Shown here: piece by piece, positions 57,800 to 64,000 of the stretch
How positions within the stretch are numbered: the first letter of the stretch is position 1
Layout: every line of letters starts with the position of its first letter
NCBI GenBank assembly: GCA_038238015.1
Contig: JBBRYA010000012.1
Span: forward strand, 4,439-68,438
Reading direction: 5' to 3'
From: DASQFQ01 sp038238015
GTDB lineage: Bacteria; Actinomycetota; Thermoleophilia; Solirubrobacterales; Solirubrobacteraceae
DNA length: 64,000 nucleotides
Made by a program: the position numbers and the translations under genes
Notes under the pieces: generated by a model
Databases searched by the model: none
What the model was told of the DNA's origin: nothing
Seen by the model: only the letters and a program-made list of their open reading frames with translations

Positions 57800-59199
57800 C
57801 AGGGCGAGCCCTCCGTCGAGCTCGGCTCGTTGCCCGGCGCGTGGCCGATGATCGTCTTGCCCTTGGCGAAGGTCTCGTTGCCCGACTCGCACTGGTTCGG
57901 CTCGCCCGGCGCGGCGGTGTACGGGTAGGGGTTGGTGTGCAGGTGGTTGTCCACGCTCGGGCCGTCGGCCGGCTTGGAGGACGGGCCGCCCTCGTTGTTG
58001 GGACCCTGCGGCGTGGCGATGATGATGAAGCGCTGCCACGTGCCGTGGACGTCGCCCTCGGACAGCAGCGAGGAGACGTTGCGGAACCAGAGCGCGAGGT
58101 AGTTGCACTTGATCTGGGTCGGGGCGAGGCTCTGCAGCGTCGGGTTCAGGGTGTCCAGCACCTCGGTGGTCCGCCGGAGCCCGCGCGGCACGACGGGGTC
58201 GTTGGCGAACGAGCGCAGCTCGGTCAGCAGCGAGGACAGGCGGCGGTTGAAGGGCGGCGTGCGCAGCAGCGTGCGGCGGCCCACGACGAAGGCGCCGGCG
58301 ATGTCCGGCGCCGCGGTGCGCAGCGCCCGCACGCCCGGGCGCAGCTCGCGGAAGAGCCCCTCGGTGTTGCGCAGGAACGGCCGCTGGATCGGGAAGGAGC
58401 GGATCGCGGCGTCCAGCGCCGGGCGCCCATTGGTGATCGAGTCCTGGATGTACGGGCGCGAGACCTCGCCGAGCGCGGTGAACGTGGTGTCGAGGTTGTC
58501 GAACAGCGACGCCTGGGTCTCCGCGGCCGGAGCCACGATGCGCGCCGCGTCCCCGAGCGAGGAGAAGAAGCGCTTGAGGCCCGTGCTCGGGCTCGACAGG
58601 TTCTGGGCGACCGGGACGATGTCCTGCAGCAGGCTCGGGAAGGCGCCGAGCGCGACGTTGATGTCCTTGCCGCGGCCGGCGAGCGCGTCGCCGAAGCCCT
58701 GGAGGTTCTTCTGCATCGCGGGGCGCGTCTTGTCGTCGAACATGTTGATGAACTCGTCGAACTCGACCTCGGTCGGGCGCGACGCCGACACGGGGATCGT
58801 GCCGCCGTCGGCGTAGCCGTCGCGCGAATGCCCGCGCGTGATCTCGACGTACTTCAGGCCGAGCGCGGACTTCGGGCGGATGATCACCGTGGAGTCTTTG
58901 GGCAGCGGCATCACGTCGCGCTGGAGCTTCAGGCCGATCACCGCGACGCTCGTGCCGTCGGTGCGGCGCTTGGTGGTGATGGTGTCGACCGCGCCGACGC
59001 GGCTGCCGCCGATGCGCACCTCGTTGCCCTTGACGAGGTTGGCCGCGCTGGGCGCCTCGGCCTTGAGCAGGTAGGTCGGCACGAACGGCAGCCCGGCGTT
59101 CGCGTTGTAGGACAGGAACACCGCGACGAGCACCACGAGCGTCGTGGCGGCGCCGATGAGGACCGGGTTGCCGGCGATGCTGGAGCCCTTGTTCCTCAC
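57799..59199 (-). CDS. Mce family protein (third of six)
   Basis: 466 residues from GTG 59199 (4-nt overlap with the preceding gene). Helix at about 11-30 (PVLIGAATTLVVLVAVFL), MCE domain (about 40-125) with LLKAEAPSAANLVKGNEVRI, GGSRVGAVDTI and STVIIRPKSALGLKYVEIT. A helical tail (AARIVAPAAETQASLFDNLD) and a conserved C-terminal PLNPTLQ-like and GTWQRFIII element, then Pro/Asn-rich end. Subunit of the lipid-importing hexamer. Confidence 0.9.
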   Translation of the reverse strand: MRNKGSSIAGNPVLIGAATTLVVLVAVFLSYNANAGLPFVPTYLLKAEAPSAANLVKGNEVRIGGSRVGAVDTITTKRRTDGTSVAVIGLKLQRDVMPLPKDSTVIIRPKSALGLKYVEITRGHSRDGYADGGTIPVSASRPTEVEFDEFINMFDDKTRPAMQKNLQGFGDALAGRGKDINVALGAFPSLLQDIVPVAQNLSSPSTGLKRFFSSLGDAARIVAPAAETQASLFDNLDTTFTALGEVSRPYIQDSITNGRPALDAAIRSFPIQRPFLRNTEGLFRELRPGVRALRTAAPDIAGAFVVGRRTLLRTPPFNRRLSSLLTELRSFANDPVVPRGLRRTTEVLDTLNPTLQSLAPTQIKCNYLALWFRNVSSLLSEGDVHGTWQRFIIIATPQGPNNEGGPSSKPADGPSVDNHLHTNPYPYTAAPGEPNQCESGNETFAKGKTIIGHAPGNEPSSTEGSP

Positions 59200-60701
59200 T
59201 GGCCGTCCTTGCCGAAGAGGTAGTCCATGAGCGGCTGGCTCGTGTCGGGCGCCGCGGCGGCGGGGGCCTTGGCGGCAGCCGGGGCCGGCGCGGCGGCGCG
59301 CTTGGCCGGGGCGCGCGTGCGCTTGACGTGGGTGGGCTGCGGGGTCAGCACCGGCAGCGGCGCCGCGCTGTCGGGGTTCTTTCCGGCCAGCGCCGCGCGG
59401 GTGCGCGCGAGGATCGGATCCGACGTGGACTGCGCCGAGGCGGCCGTCGCGGCCGCGCCGCTGTTCGTGGACGCGGCGTACTTGGCCTCGCACCCGGTCA
59501 CCGGCGTCGTGTAGTAGGAGGAGCAGGTGTTGAGGATCAGGCGCGCGCGCAGGTAGTGGCCGAAGGAGTCAAAGCCGTTGACGGCGGACACCTGGTAGAA
59601 GAGGTAGTCCATCGCGCGCTCGATGCCGTGGGCCTTCTGGAAGGACTCCAGCAGCGCCGCCGCGGTCGCGCCGACGGGGCGCAGGCTCTTGGTGAGCTTG
59701 CGCAGGTCGGCGATCGTCGGGCGCGCGTCGATGACCGCCGGCGTCCCGATCTTCGACGCATCGCCGAGCGACTTCACGGCCGGGATGCCGGCCTGGGCGA
59801 AGGGGCCGAGCGCGCGCAGGAGACGGTTGATGTCCGGCGCCCGCGCGCCGAGGTCGGCGAGCACCGGCGTCGCCTGGTCGGACAGGCCGCCGAGGCGCAC
59901 CATCGTCGGGCGCAGCTCCTGCAGGAAGCGCGGGAGCCGCTCGATGTCGGCGGACAGCGGGGTCCGGCGCTCAGCGGTCGCCTGGGCGACCTTGCTCGAC
60001 TGGACGATCGCCGAGCTGACGTGCTTGCGCTCGCGCGCCAGCGGCGCGAGCACCGTGTCGGAGTTGCGCGCGAGGTCTGAGAGCACCTGGTTCTGGGAGC
60101 CCAGCAGCTTGAGCACCTGATCGACCTCGCGCAGCGCCGGGTTGGCGCGGCGCACGACCTGGCCGAGCTCGCGGCCGCGCCCGGCGAGCCCGGTCCCCAG
60201 TTCGTCGAGGATCAGCGACAGCCGCTCGGTCTGCGGCTTGCGCGTGATGTCGTTGAGGAGGTCGAGGTCGACGGCCTTGGAGGTGTTCTGCACCGGCAGG
60301 TAGTACTGGCCCTTGCCCGAGCCGTTGCCGACGCGCTTGAGCGCGGGCGGCAGCGGCGCGCCGACCGCGCGCTTCTGCGTCGGGGTGCACTCGACGAACT
60401 TCTCGCCGATCAGCGACTGCGGCCGCACCTGGCAGTGCGCGTCGGCGCGGAAATCCTGGTAGCCCGGGTCCTCGATCGCCATGACGACCACGGCCTTGAA
60501 GTCGCGCGTGATGTCGAGCGACTCGATCTTGCCGATCTTGACGCCGGCGATCTTCACGTCCTCGCCGGGGATCACGAAGCCGGCGTTGTCGAAGATCGCG
60601 CGAACCCGGTAGTCGGTGCCCTTGTTGCTCGCGCCCGTGGCGAACACGGCGAGGATCGCGGAGGCCGTGAGGACGGCGGTGACGGCGACGATGCGCTTCA
60701 T
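59196..60701 (-). CDS. Mce family protein (second of six)
   Basis: 501 residues from ATG 60701. Helix at 4-24 (IVAVTAVLTASAILAVFA), MCE domain (about 30-120) with YRVRAIFDNAGFVIPGEDVK, IAGVKIGKIESL and CQVRPQSLIGEKFVECTP. The helical part carries LRKLTKSLRPVGATAAALLE and DYLFYQVSAVNGFDSFGHYL, a stretch conserved in this Mce position. The C-terminus is Ala/Pro/Lys-rich (RAPAKRAAAPAPAAAKAP), likely disordered and cell-wall spanning. One nucleotide separates it from the first gene. Confidence 0.9.
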   Translation of the reverse strand: MKRIVAVTAVLTASAILAVFATGASNKGTDYRVRAIFDNAGFVIPGEDVKIAGVKIGKIESLDITRDFKAVVVMAIEDPGYQDFRADAHCQVRPQSLIGEKFVECTPTQKRAVGAPLPPALKRVGNGSGKGQYYLPVQNTSKAVDLDLLNDITRKPQTERLSLILDELGTGLAGRGRELGQVVRRANPALREVDQVLKLLGSQNQVLSDLARNSDTVLAPLARERKHVSSAIVQSSKVAQATAERRTPLSADIERLPRFLQELRPTMVRLGGLSDQATPVLADLGARAPDINRLLRALGPFAQAGIPAVKSLGDASKIGTPAVIDARPTIADLRKLTKSLRPVGATAAALLESFQKAHGIERAMDYLFYQVSAVNGFDSFGHYLRARLILNTCSSYYTTPVTGCEAKYAASTNSGAAATAASAQSTSDPILARTRAALAGKNPDSAAPLPVLTPQPTHVKRTRAPAKRAAAPAPAAAKAPAAAAPDTSQPLMDYLFGKDGQ

Positions 60702-60702
60702 C

Positions 60703-62052
60703 TCAGGGGCCCGGCAGCACGAGGCTGGGGTCGCAGTCGTTGGGGCCGAGGTTGGTGTTGTCGGTGTAGGGCGCCGAGCCGTCCTCGGCGGGCTGGCTGG
60801 CCGCGCCGGGGCAGCGCTTGACGATGTTGGTCTGCAGGCCGTCGAACTTCTTGTCCAGGCCCTGCGGCGTGAGCACGCCGCCGGCCTGGTTGTCGGTGAA
60901 GCTGAACGCGTTGAAGATCGGCTGGATGCGCGCGAAGTGCCCGTTGGCGTCGTAGTTGGAGGCGCCCTGGCCGAAGTCGCGCAGCCAGCCCACGAACTCG
61001 GGCGTGTACGGGCGGATGAACTCGAGGTCGGGCTGGAGCTTCTGCAGCGACTGCTGGGAGTGGCTGAAGGTCGGCGAGGCGACGCGCTGCAGGGCGGGCA
61101 GCTTGCGCGTCGCGTCGAGCAGGTCGTTGTTGGTCCCCGACCGGCTGACGAGCTTGCGCAGGTCGGCGATCGTCGGGCGCGCCGAGGCCACCAGCGGGCG
61201 CAGCTCGCGCAGGAACGGCGCCAGGTCCTTGGTGGCGGGCTTGGACTGGGCGACCAGCACGTCGAGGTCGTCGAGCGTCGAGCGCAAGTTCACGAAGGTC
61301 GTGTCCGCACGGCGCAGCGTCGTCGGCAGCAGGCCCAGCGCCCGCGAGAGCGCGACGTTCTCCGAGCCGATCGCGCGAGCCGTCGCGTTGGTGTTGCCGA
61401 CGAGGCTCGAGAGGTCGTTGCGCTTCTCGGCGACGGCGGTGACCGCGCGCGAGGTGTTGACGATGAAGCTGGTCAGCGCGCCCTCGTCCTGGGTGAGCTC
61501 CTGCACCAGCCGGCGCGAGGTGGAGAGGAACGGGTTGAAGTACTTCGCCGACTCGCCGGCCTGGCGCTCCTTGCCCTGGTACTGGGAGGCGAAGCCCTCG
61601 ATCACGCCCTGCAGGTTCTTGCGCGCCTTGGGGTTCAGCGCGTTGAAGACCTGGTCGAGGTCGACGACGTCGGTCGTGGCGGTCAGGTCCAGCTGCGCCC
61701 CGTCGGGCAGCGCCTTCTTGTCGCTCGGCGCGGGGATCAGCGCGATGTAGCGGTTGGCGATGCCCGACAGCGAGGTCAGCCGGATCGTCGCCTGCGTGCC
61801 CTCGCGCAGCGGCGAGATCGGCTCGTCGACCTTCACGCGCACGCGCGCCCGGTTGTCGCCGGTGAGCTCGATCTTGCGCACGGAGCCGATGCGCCGGCCG
61901 CCGACCTGGACGTCGTCGTCCTTCACGAGCTGCCCCGCGTTCTGGAAGATCAGGTCGTACTCGTGCGCGCTGCCGGGGCGCAGCAGCAGCACCGCGATGA
62001 GCACGACGGCGAGCACGAGGGCGGCCAGCGCCGCGCCACGGGCGATCGTCAC
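60703..62052 (-). CDS. Mce family protein (first of six)
   Basis: 449 residues from ATG 62052. Helix at about 5-25 (GAALAALVLAVVLIAVLL), MCE domain (about 30-110) with EYDLIFQNAGQLVKDDDVQV, GGRRIGSVRKI and ATIRLTSLSGIANRYIALI. A helical tail (LGLLPTTLRRADTTFVNLRS, LRKLVSRSGTNNDLLDATRK) follows, then FARIQPIFNAFSF and a C-terminal NTNLGPNDCDPSLVLPGP. First of the six tandem Mce genes, 174 nt after the ATPase gene, so its own promoter is possible, though transcription from upstream is the simpler view. Confidence 0.9.
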   Translation of the reverse strand: MTIARGAALAALVLAVVLIAVLLLRPGSAHEYDLIFQNAGQLVKDDDVQVGGRRIGSVRKIELTGDNRARVRVKVDEPISPLREGTQATIRLTSLSGIANRYIALIPAPSDKKALPDGAQLDLTATTDVVDLDQVFNALNPKARKNLQGVIEGFASQYQGKERQAGESAKYFNPFLSTSRRLVQELTQDEGALTSFIVNTSRAVTAVAEKRNDLSSLVGNTNATARAIGSENVALSRALGLLPTTLRRADTTFVNLRSTLDDLDVLVAQSKPATKDLAPFLRELRPLVASARPTIADLRKLVSRSGTNNDLLDATRKLPALQRVASPTFSHSQQSLQKLQPDLEFIRPYTPEFVGWLRDFGQGASNYDANGHFARIQPIFNAFSFTDNQAGGVLTPQGLDKKFDGLQTNIVKRCPGAASQPAEDGSAPYTDNTNLGPNDCDPSLVLPGP

Positions 62053-62226
62053 CGATCACCCCGGCGCAGCAAGCACGTCTCGATGCGGCAGCGGCTTCTC
62101 ACCGTGGACCTTCAACCCTTCCGAGCAGGACGCGCACGGACGCTCCGTGGCAGGGCGGCAAGCTATCCGCAATTCGTTGACTTCGGGTTACAACCTGCCC
62201 TGCAGAGCGGGATCTGGACGGATTGA
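62053..62226. other. Gap between the Mkl-type ATPase and the first mce gene
   Basis: 174 nt without a convincing coding frame. I see no clear terminator hairpin; a TTGACT occurs on the plus strand at about 62177, and AT content rises near 62160-62200. It may hold an internal minus-strand promoter for the six mce genes, but none stands out. Confidence 0.4.
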
Positions 62227-63339
62227 CTACTCCATCCCGAGCGGGCCGCGCGAGGCGCCCGACAGGAACTGCCGCACGAACATGTTGTCGGAGTTGAAGA
62301 GCTCCTCGGCGGGGCCCGACTCGACGATGCGCCCCTTCCAGAGCACCGCGATGTACTCGGCGACGCGCTTGGCCGACATGATGTCGTGGGTGATCACCAC
62401 GTAGGCGCCGCCGTTCTCCTCGTGGATCTCCTTGATCAGCTCGCACAGCAGCGCCGTGCGCACCGGGTCAAGGCCCGAATCGGGCTCGTCGAAGAGCACG
62501 ATGTCGGGGTCGAGCACCAGCGCGCGCGCAAAGCCGGCACGCTTGCGCATGCCGCCCGAGAGCTCGTTGGGCATCTTGTCGTGCGCGCCGTCCAGGCCGA
62601 CCTCGCGCAGGCGCCGCGAGACGATCTCCGTGATCTCGTCGTCGCTCTTGTCGGTGTGCTGGCGCAGCGGGAAGCAGACGTTGTCGAACAGATTCATCGA
62701 GCCGAACAGCGCGCCGTCCTGGAACAGGACGCCGAACTTCTTGCGCATCTCGAAGAGGTCGTCGTCGGGCATCCCGGGGACCGACTCGCCGTGGACGAGG
62801 ACGTCGCCGTCGTCGGGGTAGAGCAGCCCGACCATGTGCTTGATGCAGACCGACTTCCCGGTGCCCGACGGTCCGAGGATCATCGAGATCTTGTCCTCGG
62901 GAATGCCCATGTTCAGGCCGCGCAGGATCTTGTTGCGACCGAAGGCCTTGTGGACCTCGACGAACTCGACCGCGTCCGGCACCCCGGTCGGGCGCTGGGC
63001 GCCCGTGTGCCACTGGTACTCCTCGTCGCCGTCGGAGCGCTGGGGCTTGGGCTCGTCGACCACGGCGGTCCGCCCCACCGGAGCCTCGTCGCCGGTCTGC
63101 TGATCGGACCAGTCCCGGTCGAACTGCTGCTCGGACTCGGCGCGGTCGGCCTGCTGGCGCTCGCTCTGGGCCTGGTTGGCCTGCGTCGATTGGACGTCCT
63201 GCTGCTGGGTGGGCGCCGCGACCGCGGCGGCGGGCTGCTCCTCGGCGGCGGCCGGCTGCTCACTCTGCGGCGCCTCCTCCTCGTACTCCACGCCGTCATC
63301 GCCCTCGTCGTTGCGGTTCCTGCCGAAGAAGCGAGCCAT
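62227..63339 (-). CDS. Mkl/MlaF-type ABC ATPase of the Mce system, with N-terminal extension
   Basis: 370 residues from ATG 63339. Residues 1-120 are an acidic, Gln/Ala-rich, low-complexity extension (DEGDDGVEYEEEAPQSEQPA, QQQDVQSTQANQAQSERQQ) absent from ordinary MlaF. The ATPase follows: FVEVHKAFGRNKILRGLNMG, Walker A LGPSGTGKSVCIKHM, signature LSGGMRKRAGFARAL, Walker B DIVLFDEPDSGLDP and switch His in VVITHDIMSAKRVAEY. It energises lipid transport through the YrbE permeases and Mce hexamer. The extension could bind the permease, Mce proteins or a regulator; its role is unknown. Confidence 0.92.
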   Translation of the reverse strand: MARFFGRNRNDEGDDGVEYEEEAPQSEQPAAAEEQPAAAVAAPTQQQDVQSTQANQAQSERQQADRAESEQQFDRDWSDQQTGDEAPVGRTAVVDEPKPQRSDGDEEYQWHTGAQRPTGVPDAVEFVEVHKAFGRNKILRGLNMGIPEDKISMILGPSGTGKSVCIKHMVGLLYPDDGDVLVHGESVPGMPDDDLFEMRKKFGVLFQDGALFGSMNLFDNVCFPLRQHTDKSDDEITEIVSRRLREVGLDGAHDKMPNELSGGMRKRAGFARALVLDPDIVLFDEPDSGLDPVRTALLCELIKEIHEENGGAYVVITHDIMSAKRVAEYIAVLWKGRIVESGPAEELFNSDNMFVRQFLSGASRGPLGME

Positions 63340-63350
63340 TGGGTCTCCGT

Positions 63351-64000
63351 TCAGCCTCCGATTGGGGCGCGTGGATTGGCCCCCCAGAACAACTGGGTGC
63401 CGAGCATGCCGATCAGGTGGACGAGCACGATGTTCAGCACCATCGACTTCGCGGTCGCGGTGCCGACGCCGACCGGTCCCCCTCCGGCGGTATAGCCGTA
63501 GTAACAGCCGACGAGGACGATCACCGTCGCCATCATCATGCCCTTGACCACGCTGTAAAGCAGGTCGGGTGGATTCTGGAACATCCAGAAGATCAGGAAG
63601 AAGCCGCCCGAGGAGACCTCGCCGATCTGCTGGACCACCGCCAGGTAGGAGGCGAAGAAGCCGGCCCCGACCCCCGCGAGGTACATGAACGGGAGCACCA
63701 TCCAGGCCGCGAGCAGGCGCGTCGCGCACAGGAAGGTCATCGAGGAGATGCCCATGACCTCGAGCGCGTCGATCTCGTCGGAGATCCGCATCGACCCGAG
63801 CTCGGCGACGATGCCGGTGCCGACCTTGGCGGCCATCATGTAGCCGAAGCTATAGGGGATCAGCTCGCGCAGGTCGCACCAGGCGGCGAACACGCCCGCG
63901 TACGCCGGCGCCCCGACCGAGCGGTTGAAGTACGCGCCCTCGATCCCGCACTGCAGCCCGATGATGAAGATCAGGCCCCAGATGACGATCGTCGAGGACA
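63351..64000 (-). CDS. MlaE/YrbE permease of the Mce system, partial
   Basis: The 3' 650 nt of the gene; the N-terminus lies beyond the right window edge. Typical MlaE sequence: IVIWGLIFIIGLQCGIEGAY, ELIPYSFGYMMAAKVGTGIVAELGSMRISDEIDALEVMGI, FLCATRLLAAWMVLPF and GGGPVGVGTATAKSMVLNIVLVHLIG. The GTGIVAELGSM-ISDEIDALEVMG block is diagnostic. Four to five membrane helices are visible. Only 11 nt separate it from the ATPase gene. Actinobacterial systems have two such permeases, so a second should lie just outside. Confidence 0.93.
   Translation of the reverse strand, partial: SSTIVIWGLIFIIGLQCGIEGAYFNRSVGAPAYAGVFAAWCDLRELIPYSFGYMMAAKVGTGIVAELGSMRISDEIDALEVMGISSMTFLCATRLLAAWMVLPFMYLAGVGAGFFASYLAVVQQIGEVSSGGFFLIFWMFQNPPDLLYSVVKGMMMATVIVLVGCYYGYTAGGGPVGVGTATAKSMVLNIVLVHLIGMLGTQLFWGANPRAPIGG

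Noticed and set aside
1..64000. Mobile element, prophage, CRISPR array, tRNA or rRNA genes
   Set aside because: No transposase, integrase, regularly spaced repeats, tRNA-like cloverleaf or rRNA sequence was found. The mIHF-like protein is a chromosomal nucleoid protein and does not by itself mark a phage.

Overview
The window is a very GC-rich bacterial chromosome segment (roughly 70 % G+C or more by eye) with densely packed genes, frequent 4-nt start/stop overlaps and many GTG or TTG starts. A six-gene Mce operon with its ATPase and permease, an actinobacterial-type integration host factor, MoxR/VWA and ArsA-type ATPases, and many genes with a -10 box only 6-10 nt before the start codon (probable leaderless mRNAs) point to an actinobacterium. 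The flavour of the small membrane and secreted proteins suggests the Thermoleophilia/Solirubrobacterales branch; this is an inference. I see no rRNA, tRNA, CRISPR array, transposase or phage gene.

Layout. 1-11.5 kb: a plus-strand one-carbon cluster. It holds the end of a homocysteine methyltransferase-like gene, the four subunits of heterotetrameric sarcosine oxidase in the order D-A-G-B, formate-tetrahydrofolate ligase, a cyclodeaminase-type cyclohydrolase, a second FAD amine oxidoreductase, a fusion of a homocysteine methyltransferase-like domain with a class I methyltransferase, and a nitrilase-family amidase. It looks like catabolism of glycine betaine/sarcosine or a similar N-methylated compound, with the methyl carbons passed to folate. 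11.5-25 kb: small membrane proteins, secreted proteins, TerC and Ca2+/H+ exchanger genes, an aldo/keto reductase, an ArsA-like ATPase and a class I HMG-CoA reductase. 25-29.7 kb: a MoxR/VWA pair, a CoA-binding protein, a divergent SDR/TetR pair sharing an operator, and a DUF1697 protein.

29.7-32.2 kb: a minus-strand signalling operon (class III cyclase, ECF sigma factor, anti-sigma-like protein, SIMPL protein) in which the cyclase and the sigma factor each carry an apparent one-base deletion. 32.2-34.8 kb: a TPP riboswitch followed by an ABC transporter (ATPase, permease, lipoprotein) for a thiamine precursor. 34.7-39.1 kb: an AlkA-like glycosylase, then a fatty acid hydroxylase-superfamily protein, a GNAT-fold acyltransferase and a serine palmitoyltransferase-like synthase. 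Together the last three look like a candidate sphingolipid (ceramide) locus, the most interesting content of the window. 39-45 kb: a LacI regulator with tandem operators, an amidohydrolase, a cysteine-dioxygenase-like cupin and a hydantoinase/oxoprolinase A-B pair.

45-50.7 kb: an mIHF-like gene with a long structured leader, VOC, membrane, aminotransferase, GlcG-like, B3/B4-domain and thioredoxin-like genes. 50.7-64 kb (all minus strand): an HAE3/MMPL-type RND transporter, six consecutive Mce proteins, the Mkl/MlaF-type ATPase with an unusual acidic, Gln-rich N-terminal extension, and a partial MlaE/YrbE permease cut by the window end. This last block is a lipid or sterol import system, probably transcribed from beyond the right edge.
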